A DNA stretch of 64,000 nt from Polytrichum commune (GCA_950295325.1 OX485805.1:42990758-43054757); one strand, 5' to 3'; shown: positions 46,730-59,269, numbered from the stretch's first letter. A program made the numbers and translations. Notes: a model not told the origin generated them from the sequence alone.

Positions 46730-47430
46730 TTGCCGATTGATAGAGTGGGCGAGCCCACCAAGGTGCGGTTTGAAAATGGCGAACCGCATGAGACAAAGGA
46801 GGCCGCGATGCATGTAACCTTTCAATGTGGGACATTGGATATTTGTCAAAATTTCACACCATGTGAAATAGATGAAATGCATGTCATTGTGAAGGCTGCC
46901 TTCTTTGAAACTCACATGATAGATGTGAGGTACAAGCCGGTGTGCTTGCGGTGCATTTGTGATGTGCCATGATGGCAAAGAATTGAACTACAAATTGACA
47001 AGGACTCCTATGGTAGGAGGACCCAAGTTGAATTTGGTCTCAATGGACCAAATAAAAAAATGGTAAACATAATGGTCGTGGTTCAATTGGAGCAATTCCA
47101 AGGAACTCATGGGGAGGCTAGGAAAGATGGGCCTCCCCCAAACCATACTTGTGGGATGTTGGTGAGATACAAGGATGTATTCACCAATGTGTTGCTCAAA
47201 ATGTTACCGCCAAAGAGTGAATTGTAACTTTGCTCAAGAATAAATTGAGTTCTTGAGGCATGTAGTGACAAAGGAAGTTGGTGGATAAACATGAAGAATT
47301 TCAAGGCAATCCAAGAGGAGAATTGGTCCTTGACTCAAAAAGGCTTAGGTCATTGGTTGGCCTAGCCAACTACTACCACCACTTCATTCGAGGTTTTTCT
47401 AAGGTTGCTAGGACCTTAGTCAATTTGTTG
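46730..47430 (+). pseudogene. Protease-end and gapped RT remnant (copy I)
   Basis: The 46730-46972 frame reads LDICQNFTPCEIDEMHVIV and AAFFETHMIDVRYKPVCLR. The palm-deletion junction is at 47201-47230. The RT thumb reads LRSLVGLANYYHHFIRGFSK. Confidence 0.76.
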
Positions 47431-48070
47431 AAAAAATGGCTATCCCAAGAGTGGGATGAGCCTTGTCACCAAGCCTTTGGGAAGCTCAAGAGCAAGTTCC
47501 CTTCACAAGATGTGGTTAAGTTTCCGGGTTTTCATAAGCATTTTGAGGTGCACATGAAGACGAAGGACTTCACCATTGGCGGATGTTCATCCAAGATGGA
47601 TGACCATTGCTTATGAGAGCATTAAGCTCCATGGTTGTCGAACCTTGTCCGGCTTGTGCAAGAAATGGCTATCCCAAGAGTGGGATGAGCCGTGCCACCA
47701 AGCCATTGGGGAGCTTAAGAGCAAGTTGTCTTTGCCGCCCGTGCTCAAGCTTGCGGAGTTTGCCAAACCTTTTGAGGTGCATACGGGGGCGAGTGACTTT
47801 GCCATTGGCGGATGGTTAACGTAAGATGGATGGCCATTGCATATGAGAGCGTTAAGCTTGATGGTTATCTGACCTTATCCGACTTGTGGAAGGATTAGCT
47901 ATCCCAAGAGTGGGATGAGCCTTGCCACCAAGTCTTTGGTGAGCTTGAGAGCAAGTGTTCTTAGACGCCCGTGCTCAAGTTCGCGGAGCTTGACAAACCT
48001 CTTGAGGTGCATACGGGGGTGAGTGCCTTTGCCAATGGTGGATTATGTGTAATTGGATGGCCATTGCATA
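47430..48070 (+). repeat. Tandem array (copy I), 3 units
   Basis: Landmarks 47442, 47671 and 47901, spaced 229 and 230 bp. Confidence 0.87.
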
Positions 48071-48079
48071 TGGGAGCAT

Positions 48080-48420
48080 GAAGCTCGATGGTTGTCAAAG
48101 AAGACAACCAACTCATGACAAAGAACTTCTTTGCCGTAGTGCATTGCTTGAAGATGTGGCGACATTATATGGGGTCGCACAAAGCAAAGGTCTACATGGA
48201 CAATGTGTCCTAAAAGTATTTTGACATACAAGCGTAAGTGAACGCCAAATCATTGCGGAGGCATGATAGTTTGGCGCTTATGAAGGTGGATTTGATCCAC
48301 AAACCGGACCGTGGAAATGTGGTGCCGGATGCGCGAAGTAGACCGGAAGAGTTCCAAGCAATGAGAACCATCCAAACCTTGTGGCTAATGTGTGCTGGCA
48401 AAGGAAACTTGTGATGCAAG
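48080..48420 (+). pseudogene. RNase H remnant (copy I)
   Basis: Reads through QRRQPTHDKE, then the VYMDNVS block and the family TAA, then DLIHKPDRGNVVPDA. Confidence 0.65.
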
Positions 48421-48429
48421 ATACGGGAG

Positions 48430-49704
48430 GGGTAAATTAACTACCCCAAAGCACAAAAGCTTTTAGGTGAACTTCGCAAGAGCAAGGTGCTCAAAGAGGT
48501 TTAGTTGGTGGACGGATTGTTCAAGTGCAAACAAAGTCGGGTATTTGTGCCACAAGGCAAGTTGAAGCTATCGGTTTTGAAGGAAAAATGTGATAGTCCT
48601 ATTGCCGGCCATAGAGGAGAAAGAAAAAACCGCCATAGAATGGTGTCATGGAGGTACCATTGGCGGTGCATAAAGGAGGATATAACCCACTTTGTGAAGG
48701 CGTGAATAAAGTGCCAAGTGAACCGAGCCTCTTACCAAAAGCAAGGCGGTTTCTTGCAACCGTTGCTTATCCCGTCGGCGCCATGGCATAGTATGTGCAT
48801 GGACTTGATCACAAGTTTGCCGGAGTCACATGGGTATGATGCCATCTTGTTGATGGTAGAGCGGTTTGCCAAGTTGGCACACATGGTGCCGATTGTGGGA
48901 ACCGCCACCGCGTTGGAGACCGCATAGCCTTTTCTCAAAGGATGGTTGAGGCACCACGGGTTGCCAAGAGTGATTGTGTGGGATCAAGATCCAAAGTTCA
49001 CAAGTGCATTTTCAATGCATTTCTCTAAGGAGGTCGCAATGAAACTAAGGTTTAGCACGGCCTTGCATTCCCAAATATTTGGGAAAACGGAGCGTGTGAA
49101 TGGAGTCTTGAAGCAATACTTGAGGAACTTGGTGGGGGCGGACCAAGGAGATTGGGCGGACTATGTGGGTCGAGTGGAGTGTAATTGCAATGTAGCCACG
49201 CACTTGGCTACCAAGGGGTGGTCTTTGGTGGTGGCTTATGGAGTGGATGCGCTCCAACCTATTAACCTAACTCTCGAGGGGGCACATTCAACACTAGAGT
49301 TCAACCAAGATGGTGAGGATTTGGCCAAGGATGGTAAACAAGTGTTGGAGATGACCAAGTTGTTGGTGGAGAAAGCCCGAAGGTGCTACGGAGTGCAAAT
49401 CAATGCCGGAAGACGCGAAGTGGAGTATGAGGTGGGCCAATAAGGTGTTGTTGAATGTGGACAACTTCACCTTGCCCAAAGGCCTTACTTCAAAAGTTCA
49501 AGTCCAAAATTGGAACTTCGTTTTCCATTGTGCAACAAGTGTTCAAGGACATGTATAAGTTGGAATTACCGCCGGACATCAAAGTGCATCCGACATTTCA
49601 TGTCTCATTACGAAAGTCATTTTAGGACGACACCTTGTGGCCCGATCACAAGCAAGTGATTAGGCCACGTCCCGACCTTGTGGAGGTCACTTGGAACATG
49701 AGGT
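48430..49704 (+). pseudogene. Integrase (copy I), interrupted
   Basis: Zinc-finger text 48505-48705, core 48718-48927 and 48946-49443. TAG 48925-48927 and the zinc-finger TGA are present even in this youngest copy. The later codon is TTG (NFTLPKG), not TAG. An extra T at about 49441 breaks the frame. The triad is legible (HSQIFGKTERVN). Confidence 0.87.
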
Positions 49705-50720
49705 AGGAGGGCATCCTCAAGTGTAGGAAGCCCAAGTGAAAATGAAAAAAAAATGTACAAAGGAGTAGTTGGTGAAATGGTGAGGATACCATGAGAAAGA
49801 AACCGCTTGGGTGGCGGCAAGAGACATGGTCAACACCAATGAATTGGTGAAGCACTTTGAAGAAACTAAGGCTAAGGATTCCAATAAAATGAAGCGTAGG
49901 CATTGATGAGGCCATCAATCTCCTTTAGTGGGGGAGAGACGCTAGTAGCACACTTAGCTTCGAGGTTAATTGCTCCACGACATGAACTTGTTCTTTGGCT
50001 TGAGGGAATAAAATCCAAACTTTAGTGGTGCAAAGAGAAAAGTATGAGATGAGGTCCTAGTCTTGTACTTGTGCTTGGTTAATGGAAGAGGGGGAATAGA
50101 CATGCCAAACTAGGTTGGGTAAGCCGAGTAATTGGGGGCCATGGCTTGGAGGGGCCTTGGATAAAACCAAGAAACTTCTTAATTGTGGGCTTGTCCGGGC
50201 GGGGACAAGGTGATGGCGCGTGCTCATAAAAGTGCTACCCGCGAGCTAACGAAAGTTGGCGCATGGGAGTCATGAACCCATGTCTCGAAAAAGCAAAGTG
50301 GGAACCGAGTCGGGCGGGACTTGGCATCACCCCCGTGCGATCGAGGCGTGGCTTAACAATGGAAAGCCATCTCGGAGTTGCAACCGAGACAACTTAGTGG
50401 AAGCGTTGAGGTCTCGCCTAGATGTGTCACGTTAGGCTAGTGGAGCCTAACGGGGGAGGCCCCAAAGGAGGGGCAACCCAAGTGAGTCCCAAAGTAGGTG
50501 GGTCTAGTGTAGGTTAGGTCCTTGGAGGAGAGATCCAAGGTCGCTAACGGACCACCTAGGAACGACACCTTTGGGACTATGCCAAATTTGAAGATGCATT
50601 GTGGGGGTCGCGCCCTAAGGTAAACACAATGCCGCACCATAGAGGATGGCAACTTGAGAATTGGTGTGCCGACTACGAGTATAGTCGATGAGGGCATCGA
50701 CTCCGTTTGGTGGGGGTGAG
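49705..50720 (+). other. Chromodomain end, 3' non-coding region and polypurine tract (copy I)
   Basis: Chromodomain text ends near 49906. About 800 bp of non-coding DNA follow, with the polypurine tract at 50709-50720. Confidence 0.77.
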
Positions 50721-51693
50721 TGTCGCGCACCTCTCCATGAGGAGTGCCCGAAACACCATGGGCACAAGGGGGACCCCGGAGTGACACCCGGGACTTGTGG
50801 CGCCGTTGGTGAGAGGGCCCAAGTGATCCTAGTGTGGGTGAGGGCCCCGGGCGTTGGGAACGCCTCCCACCCACGAAGACTAGGAGGCACAAGGGTAAGG
50901 CCATGAGCTATGCGTAGCTCATGGCGTGGTGATTCTAGAAAGCTCAAGAACACCTCAATCGGAGGTGTGAGCTAGGAGTTATGGCCATTTGAGTGGGGCG
51001 CTGTCCCGGGACAGCGCCCTGCTACAGCAGTGCCTGGGAGTGATTCCCGGGACTGCCAAGGTTCAAACAGGCATAACTTCCTCAAGACTTGCCCGATTGG
51101 GACAAGCGAGGAACCCATCGGCATCTACGTGAAGCGTAGATGAGGATGGAGTGGTTGGTTGTTATGATCAGACATCATACAAGGAAGTTATGATGGTCTG
51201 AAGCTGCTGGGGGGGTTCTAGGCCCAGCAGCTAAGGGAAAATGTCCACTTGGCCCCAACTCTTGGTAGAGAGACAAGAGGTTGGTTGGCGGTGGGGTAGG
51301 GGCTCCGTGTAGAGTCCTAGAGGCTTATATGGGTGAGGTGGTATGGCCTCACCCACCCGAGGCCGAACGGCAAGGCCTCCATGGGCTTTGGCCTATTGTG
51401 AGGCCATAGTTGCCTAGTATGCTTCGGGTTGTTGTAGTGTTGCTCCGGCAATGCGATGATCAACATAGGATTGGACTTCCATGGATGGAAGTCCACATTG
51501 GGGAAATGGGTTACCAATTAAGGGGTGAGTCCCGAAAGCAAAGTAGGAGGGTTGGTTCCCTCCTATGAACTATTGGTCCGGGGTAAGAGGAGCTAACCAT
51601 TAGCATGGCGGAATGCGAATGGTTAGCGCTCGTAACCTTTGCTAGAAACGAAAATTGGCAAGATTGTTAAGGGACCTAGCAAGGGTTGCGACA
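50721..51693 (+). repeat. 3' LTR of copy I
   Basis: 973 bp, followed by the second ATAGG and resumed copy H. Confidence 0.96.
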
Positions 51694-51698
51694 ATAGG

Positions 51699-53049
51699 AG
51701 TCCTTGTCAATTTGAACTTCAATTCTTTGCCATTATGACACATCATAATGCACCGCAAGCACACCCGCTTGCACCTCACATCTATCATGTGAGTTTCAAA
51801 GAAGGCGGCCTTCACAATGACATGCATTTCATCTATTTCACTTGGTGTGAAATTTTGACAAAAATCCAATGTCTCACATTGAAAGGTTACATGCATCGCG
51901 GCCTCCTTTGTCTCATGCGGTTTGCCCTTTCCAAACCGCACCTTGGTGGGTTTGCCCGCTCTATCAATCGGCAAGCCCCAACTCCCTTGTGAGTTTTGGG
52001 CTCAAGAAGGAATGGCTTGCCTCTTTGTCAACCCATGAGACAATTCTCCCATTCATTTGAGCCTCAAGGTACAAAAGACTTGGCCTTGGCTAAAGGCTAC
52101 TAGCCTAGGCCACAATGCCATCGTCTTACATTCGGTCCTCGGCAACTTGGCTTGGCTTGGTCCGCAAAGCCAACTTTAAACATTTCGTCCGCGGGACAAA
52201 TTGGTTTGGTGCCACAAAACCAATTTCTAATAGTTTGTCCGCAAAACAAACATGTTTTGCCTTGGTAGCACAAAGCCACCTTCCCACACTCCGTCCGCAG
52301 CACGAACATGAATTGCCTTGGTAGGACAAACCCACCTCCCAACATTCCGTCTGCGGCACAAGTATGATTTGCTTTGGAAGCATAAAGCCACCTTTCAACA
52401 TTCCGTCCGCGGCTCCAACATGTTTTGCCTAAGTAAAATGGACCAAACAATTTGCACTCATTTCTTTGGGACCTACTTTGGCTAAAGCCACTTGTGGTGA
52501 TGCGCCGCCAAACTTCTCTTTGGGACCATCCGCTTCAATGCTCTTGCAAACTTGATGGTCCCCACCATGTCCTCAAGAAGCCTTGGGGACTTAAACAAGG
52601 CATCCACCACCCGCTTTTAAAACCCCACCTAAAAATATGCATTTCTTAGAAAGCTTGTCCATTTTAGGTGTATCCTTCATTTATGCGTATGAATAGCGCA
52701 CATAGGCCTTAAGAGGCCCCGGGTGCCTCATTAGCACCAAATTCATTCCAACATTAATACCTTCCAAGCATTTCGTATTGGAATTTCAATCCAACATTAA
52801 TGCCCTCCAAGGTTTTGGGTGCTTTCGGTATTCTAGGCCCCAAATGTTTTTTTTTTTTTAGGTTTGCGGGAGCCCTTTTCAAAGCACTCCTCCATTTTCC
52901 TTACCAAATCCACCCTCATGCCCACCATTGTCATTAGAACCAATGGTATGGTCAAATTCCACTTGCACATGATCCTTGTTCCAATTTGAGCCTCACAACC
53001 TTTTGGGAACCCCGGGCTCACCATCATAACCCGCACATTTGCTAGCCAT
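51699..53049 (-). pseudogene. Protease-end and gag remnant (copy H, continued)
   Basis: Protease-end frame 51974-51699, then gag up to the ATG at 53049-53047. Cys-rich repeats at 52150-52430 are the best preserved with those of copy D. Confidence 0.68.
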
Positions 53050-53086
53050 GTCTCCCTCAAAGTGCGAGCCCAAATATTGGAACCCT

Positions 53087-53098
53087 GCTCTGATACCA
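53087..53098 (-). promoter_or_regulatory. Primer-binding site of copy H
   Basis: Minus-strand TGGTATCAGAGC, CT spacer. Confidence 0.92.
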
Positions 53099-53971
53099 AG
53101 TGTCGCAACCCTTGCTAGCCCCCTTGACAATCTTGCCAATTTTCATTTTCTAGCAAAGGTTACGAGCGCTAACCCTTCGCATTCCGCCATGCTAATGGTT
53201 AGCTCCTCTTACCCCGGACCATATAGTTCATAGGAGGGAACCAACCCTCCTACTTTGCTTTCGGGACTCACTCCTTAATCGGTAACCCATTTCCCCAATG
53301 TGGACTTCCATCCATGGAAGTCCAATCCTATGTTGATCATCGCATTGCCGGAGCAACACTACAACAACCCGAACCATACTAAGCAACTATGGCCTCACAT
53401 TGGGCCAATGCCCATGGAGGCCTTGCCGTTCGGCCTCGGGTGGATGAGGCCACACCACCTCACCCATATAAGCCTCTAGGACTTCACGCGGGGCCCCTAC
53501 CCCACCGTCAACCAACCTCTTGTCTCTCTACCAAGAGTTGGGGCCAAGTGGACATTTTCCTTTAGCTGCTGGGCCTAGAACCGCCCAGCAGCTTCAGACC
53601 ATCATAACTTCCTTGTATGATGTCTGATCATAACAACCAACCACTTCATCTTCATCTACGCTTCACGTAGATGCCGATGGACTCCTCACTTGCCCCATTC
53701 GGGAAAGTATTGAGGAAGTTATGCCTGTTTGAACCTTGGCAGTCCCGGGAATCACTCCCAGGCACTGCTGTAACAAGGCGCTGTCCCGGGACAGCGCCCC
53801 ACTCAAATGGCCATAACTCCTAGCCAGTGTTCAAGATTGAAGTCTTCAATGCCCTTCAAACGCGATTTGGCCCTTCAAAATATACCTCTCTCAAAACAGC
53901 CCTTCAAAATGCAACCCCAAACTCAAAATGAAAACTTCACTTGACGTCCTCAAAATTTTTACACCCGTCAA

Positions 53972-53989
53972 CACTGTAGCGCTACAGTG
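53972..53989. repeat. 18-bp perfect palindrome in the hAT element
   Basis: CACTGTAGCGCTACAGTG, with a second half-site GCTACAGTGAC at 54001. It lies 150 bp inside the left end. Confidence 0.8.
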
Positions 53990-54200
53990 ACGAGGAGGTC
54001 GCTACAGTGACAACCTCAACACCTAGCAAATGATTCATTCAACATCGATCTGACTTGGAATTCAACTTTTTAGGTCTTGCAAAAGATTGGAATCCAACCC
54101 TTTCTTTGGTAAGCATTGAGTCAGTGTTGTAGTGTGATGTGATTCAATCAATGTGAAATCAGTGCTGATTTGGGTGAGATGGTTATCCCGTGGCTTGGTC

Positions 54201-55184
54201 ATGGAGAGATTGGTATTTTGTATGCCTGCAATTTTAGAAATTTGGGAGGTTGAAGAACCCACATGGTACAAGGATCTAACTTCTCTTCAGTTCCAATTTT
54301 TCATTCACATGCTAGCTGATATATTATCAGAGTTGAATAAGGTCAATCACAAGTTTCAGTTTGATCTTGTAGATATCACTAGCATAGCTTCTACGATTGA
54401 TGTAACAATCAGCTTGTTTCGTAGACACTATCTGGGTGTAAGTTTTGGCCTGACAACCAAACACCTAGGAAAGTTTCTCCGCGAGGTGGTACCCAATGGG
54501 CAAATATTGTATGTTGATAGTTTTGGGTGTGAAAAAATGCATATCTTGCATTATGATTCCATGCCCGAGTGTGACGTAGGAGGCTCATTGGAGGCATGCA
54601 TCATGTTGGGGAGGCAGTATGTGTAGAAGATCATCGATTCACTCAATGATCGATTTCCTGACCTGTCCATTTTCAATGCGGCCCGGCTTTTTAGCCCGAA
54701 GCACTATCCCGTAGATGAATTGGACAGAGGGACATTAACGGAACAATGGTTGAACCGGTTGGTGACACATTTCCGTTGGAGCGATGACCTTGTTAATCAA
54801 TGCAATGCGGAATTGCTAGAATTCGTGGAGATGTTATGTTCCGTTTGTGAACGCCGAAGTATGCAAGAAGCTTGGGTTTTTTGTGGCAATGACCGGGAGT
54901 TCATGATTAATTGGCCAACTATGATGTCGCTATAGCAAGCCATACTTGTGATCCCAACTAGCACTGCTGTTTGTGAGCGTGGTTTTTCAAAGCAAAATTG
55001 GGTTAAGAGTGAAAGGAGAACTAGACTCAACCTTGACACACTAGATGCTTTAATGAGGGTTAGTCTAAATGGGTTAGGAGTTGAATTCATGGATTGGGAT
55101 AGTATTTTTGAATCTTGGAAAATTGGCACAAGAACCAACAAGCGTGGGGCATTATCACTAGAAGAGGTGGAGTTAGATGGTTGA
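54201..55184 (+). pseudogene. hAT transposase C-terminal fragment
   Basis: One frame from ATG 54201 (MERLVFCMPAILEIW) to the TGA at 55182-55184, about 327 codons, broken by TAG 54624-54626 and TAG 54933-54935 but otherwise continuous. The last part reads VIPTSTAVCERGFSKQNWVK and RLNLDTLDALMRVSLNG, the hAT C-terminal dimerisation motif. The middle (MLADILSELNKVNHKFQFD, then a TI...FR segment) resembles the hAT-like proteins of the ZNF862 type; this is recognition by eye. The N-terminal zinc finger and first catalytic residues are missing. It codes on the strand opposite to the host LTR. Confidence 0.82.
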
Positions 55185-55640
55185 TTCTTAATTCTTCACA
55201 TTGTATTGGAAGCATGCACCATATAAATCATGCATAAGTTTAATATGAGTTTTTTATATTTTATTTCTATATTACTGAATTGACGTCTTGAATTTAAACT
55301 AGCCCTTCAACCGAAGGGCTCAAATTTTAGAGCCCTTCAAAATGAAACTCATATGAGGGCTTCAATCTTGAACACTGCTCCTAGCTCACACCTCGGATTG
55401 AGGTGTTCTTGAGCTTTCTAGAATCACCACGCCATGAGCTACGCATAGCTCATGGCCTTTCCCTTGTACCTCCTAGTCTTTGTGGGTGGGAGGCGTTCCC
55501 AACGCCCGGGGCCCTCACCCACACTAGGATCACTTGGGCCCTCTCACCAACGGCGCCACAAGTCCCGGGTGTCACTCCGGGGTCCCCCTTGTGCCCATGG
55601 TGTTTCGGGCACTCCTCAAGGAGAGGTGCGCGACACTCGA

Positions 55641-55975
55641 TGGTTGTCAAAGAAGACAACCAACTCATGACAAAGAACTTCTTTGCCGTAGTGCATTGCT
55701 TGAAGATGTGGCGACATTATATGGGGTCGCACAAAGCAAAGGTCTACATGGACAACGTGTCCTAAAAGTATTTTGACATTCAAGCGTAAGTGAACGCCAA
55801 GTCATTGCGGAGGCATGATAGTTTGGCGCTTATGAAGGTGGATTTGATCCACAAACCGGACCGTGGAAATGTGGTGCCGGATGCGCGAAGTAGACCGGAA
55901 GAGTTCCAAGCAATGAGAACCATCCAAACCTTGTGGCTAATGTGTGCCGGCCAAGGAAACTTGTGATGCAAGATA
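55641..55975 (+). pseudogene. RNase H remnant (copy G, continued)
   Basis: Resumes right after the second CTCGA with QRRQPTHDKE text, the family TAA after the DN.S block, and the VVPDARSRPEEF block. Confidence 0.66.
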
Positions 55976-55989
55976 CGGGAGGGGTAAAT

Positions 55990-57253
55990 TAACTACCCCA
56001 AAGCACAAAAGCTTTTAGGTGAACTTCGCAAGAGCAAGGTGCTCAAAGATATTAAGTTGGTGGACGGATTGTTCAAGTGCAAACAAAGTCGGGTGTATGT
56101 GCCACAAGGCAAGTTGAGGCTATCGGTTTTGAAGGAGGAATTTGATAGTCCTATTGCCGGCCATAGAGGAGAAAAATAAAACCACCATAGAATGGTGTCA
56201 AAGAGGTACCATTGGCGGTGCATAAAGGAAGATATAGCCCACTTTGTGAAGGCTTGAATCAAAGTGCAAAGTGAACCGAGCCTCTTACCAAAAGCAAGGC
56301 GGCTTCTTGCAACCGTTGCCTATCCCGTTGGCGCCATGGCATAGTATGTGCATGGACTTGATCACAAGTTTGCCGGAGTCACATGGGTATGATGCCATCT
56401 TGTTGATGGTAGAGCGGTTTGCCAAGTGGGCACACATGGTGCCGATTGTGGGAACCGCCACCGCGTTGGAGACCGCATAGCCTTTTCTCAAAGGATGATT
56501 GAGGCACCACGGGTTGCCAAGAGTGATTGTGTGGGATCAAGATCCAAAGTTCACAAGTGCATTTTCAATGCATTTCTCTAAGGAGGTCGGAATGAAACTA
56601 AGGTTTAGCACGACCTTGCATTCCCAAATGAATGGGAAATCGGAGCGTGTGAATGGAGTCTTGAAGCAATACTTGAGGAACTTGGTGGGGGCGGACCAAG
56701 GAGATTGGGCGGACTATGTGGGTCGAGCGGAGTGTAATTGAAATGTAGCCACGCACTTGGCTACCAAGGGGTGGTCTTTCGTGGTGGCTTATGGAGTGGA
56801 TGCGCTCCAACCTATTAACCTAGCTCTCGAGGGGGCACATTCAACACTAGAGTTCAACCAAGATGGTGAGGACTTGGCCAAGAAGCGTGAACAAGTCTTG
56901 GAGATGACCAAGTTGTTGGTGGAGAAAGCCCGAAGGTGCTACGGAGTGCAAATCAATGCCGGAAGACGCGAAGTGGAGAATGAGGTGGGCCAAAAGGCGT
57001 TGTTGAATATGAACAACTTCACTTAGCCGGAAGGCCTCACTCCAAAGTTCATGTCCAAAATTGGAGCTTCGTTTTCCATTGTGGAACAAGTGTTCAAGGA
57101 CATATATAAGTTGGAATTACCGCCGGAGATCAAAGTGCATCCGACATTTCATGTCTCATTACGAAAGTCATTTTAGGACGACACCTTGTGGCCCGATCAC
57201 AAGCAAGTGATTAGGCCACCTCCCGACCTTGTGGAGGTCATTTGGAACATGAG
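55990..57253 (+). pseudogene. Integrase (copy G), interrupted
   Basis: Core 56271-56480, 56499-56741 and 56757-57026. Family TAG 56478-56480; TGA 56739-56741 at the ECN site shared only with copy B; TAG 57024-57026. A run AGGAGAAAAATAAAACC at about 56165 adds a TAA shared with copies C and E. Triad legible. Confidence 0.85.
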
Positions 57254-57880
57254 GTAGGAGGGCATCCTCAAGTGTAGGAAGCCCAAGTGAAAAGGAAAGA
57301 AAAAGTACAAAGGAATACTTGGTGAAATGGTGAGGATACCATCAGAAAGAAACCGCTTGGGTGGCGGCAAGAGACATGGTCAACACCAATGAATTGGTGA
57401 AGCACTTTGAAGAAACTAAGGCTAGACATTCCAATAAAAAGAAGCGTAGGCATTGATGAGGACATCAATCTCCTTTAGTGGGGGAGAGACTCTAGTAGCA
57501 AACATAGCTTCGAGGTTAATTGCTCCACAACATGCACTTGTTCTTTGGCTTGAGGGAATAAAATCCAAACTTTAGTGGTGCAAAGAGAAAAGTATGAGAT
57601 GAGGTCCTAGTCTTGTACTTGTGCTTGGTTAATGGAAGAGGGGGAATAGACATGCCAAACTAGGTTGGGTAAGCCGAGTAATTGGGGCCATGGCTTGGAG
57701 GGGCCTTGGATAAAACCAAGAAACTTCTTAGTTGTGGGCTTGTCCGGGCGGGGACAAGGTGATGGCGCGTGCTCATAAAAGTGCTACCCGCGAGCTAACG
57801 AGAGTTGGCGCATGGGAGTCATGAACCCATGTCTCGAAAGAGCAAAGTGGGAACCGAGTCGGGCGGGACTTGGCATCACC
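57254..57880 (+). other. Chromodomain and 3' non-coding region of copy G
   Basis: Chromodomain text to TGA 57454-57456, then non-coding DNA to the solo LTR at 57881. It resumes at 58882-59257, with the polypurine tract at 59258-59269. Confidence 0.76.
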
Positions 57881-58876
57881 TGTCGCGCACCTCTCCATGA
57901 GGAGTGCCCGAAACACCATGGGCACAAGGGGGACCCCGGAGTGACACCCGGGACTTGTGGCGCCGTTGGTGAGAGGGCCCAAGTGATCCTAGTGTGGGTG
58001 AGGGCCCCGGGCGTTGGGAACGCCTCCCACCCACGGAGACTAGGAGGCACAAGGGTAAGGCCATGAGCTATGCGTAGCTCATCGCGTGGTGATTCTAGAA
58101 TGCTCAAGAACACCTCAATTGGAGGTGTGAGCTAGGAGTTATGGCCATTTGAGTGGGGCGTTGTCCCGGGACAGCACCCTGGTATAGCAGTGCCTGGGAG
58201 TGATTCCCGGGACTGCCAAGGTTCAGACAGGCATAACTTCCTCACCACTTGCCCGAATGGGGCAAGTGAGGAGTCCATCGGCATCTACGTGAAGCGTAGA
58301 TGAAGATGGAGTGGTCAAAGGTTATCATCAGACATCATACAGGGAAGTTATGATGGTCTGAAGCTGCTGGGGGCTTCTAGGCCCAGCGGCTAAGGGAAAA
58401 TGTCCACTTGGCCCCAACTCTTGGTAGAGAGACAAGAGGTTGGTTGACGGTGGGGTGGGGGCCCCGCGTGAAGTCCTAGAGGCTTATATGGGTGAGGTGG
58501 TGTGGCCTCACCCACCCGAGGCCGAACGGCACGGCCTCCATTGGCATTGGCCTAATGTGAGGCCATAGTTGCCTAGTATGGTTCGGGTTGTTGTAGTGTT
58601 GCTCCGGCAACGCGATGATCAACATAAGATTGGACTTCCATGGATGGAAGTCCACATCTAAGGATTGGTTACCGATTAAAGGGGTTGGTTACCGATTGAA
58701 GGGGTGAGTCCCGAAAGCAAAGTAGGAGGGTTGGTTCCCCTCCTATGAACTATAAGGTCCGGGGTGAGAGGAGCTAACCATTAGCATGGCGGTATGCGAA
58801 GGGTTAGCGCTCGTAACCTTTGCTAGGAAATGAAAATTGGCAAGATGGTCAATGGGGGCTAGCAAGGGTTGCGACA
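57881..58876 (+). repeat. Solo LTR S1, TSD TCACC
   Basis: 996 bp LTR flanked by TCACC at 57876-57880 and 58877-58881 with no internal region: the product of LTR-LTR recombination within one insertion. About 20 bp longer than the others because of a local duplication (GGTTACCGATTAAAGGGGTT repeated at about 58665-58705). Confidence 0.95.
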
Positions 58877-59269
58877 TCACCCCCGTGCGATCGAGGCGTG
58901 GCTTAACAATGGAGAGCCATCTCGGAGTTGCAACCGAGACAACTTAGTGGAAGCGTTGAGGTCTCGCCTAGATGTGTCATGTTAGGCTAGTGGAGCCTAA
59001 TGGGGGAGCCCCAAAGGAGGGGCAACCCAAGTGAGTCCCAAAGTAGGTGGGTCTAGTATAGGTTAGGTCCTTGGATGAGAGATCCAAGGTCGCTAACGGA
59101 CCACCTAGGAACGACACCTTTGGGACCATGCCAAATTTGAAGATGCATTGTGGGGGTCGCGCCCTAGGGTAAACACAATGCCGGACCATAGAGGATGGCA
59201 ACTTGAGAATTGGTGTGCCGACTACGAGTATAGTCGATGAGGGCATCGACTCCGTTTGGTGGGGGTGAG

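Larger units (their letters stand above)
44635..51693 (+). mobile_element. Chromovirus copy I, complete, TSD ATAGG
   Basis: Complete plus-strand copy of 7059 bp. ATAGG at 44630-44634 is repeated at 51694-51698. Its two 973-bp LTRs look identical by eye, sharing private variants (GCCCGATTGGGACAAGCG, GGTGGTATGGCC, GTTACCAATTAAGG). It is probably the youngest insertion in the window, inside H, which is inside G. Confidence 0.97.
53825..55377. mobile_element. hAT DNA transposon, 1553 bp, 8-bp TSD
   Basis: Terminal inverted repeats CAGTGTTCAAGATTGAAG (18 bp, perfect). Target duplication CTCCTAGC at 53817-53824 and 55378-55385. Repeated subterminal motif GCCCTTCAAA at both ends (likely transposase-binding sites). 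Eight-base duplications and CAGTG-type ends are hAT features, and a hAT dimerisation region is encoded. Too short for a full transposase, so a deletion derivative that would need outside transposase. Confidence 0.95.
40221..55635 (-). mobile_element. Chromovirus copy H, TSD CTCGA, carrying copy I and a hAT element
   Basis: Complete minus-strand copy. CTCGA at 40216-40220 is repeated at 55636-55640. Copy I sits in its protease-end region and a hAT element in its 5' LTR. Its two LTRs differ at many sites, unusual for one insertion. Confidence 0.95.
53101..55635 (-). repeat. 5' LTR of copy H, split by a hAT element
   Basis: LTR sequence 53101-53824 and 55386-55635 in reverse orientation, about 974 bp once the hAT insert and one 8-bp duplication are removed. 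The insertion point is next to the conserved ACTCCTAGCTCAC. Confidence 0.94.
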
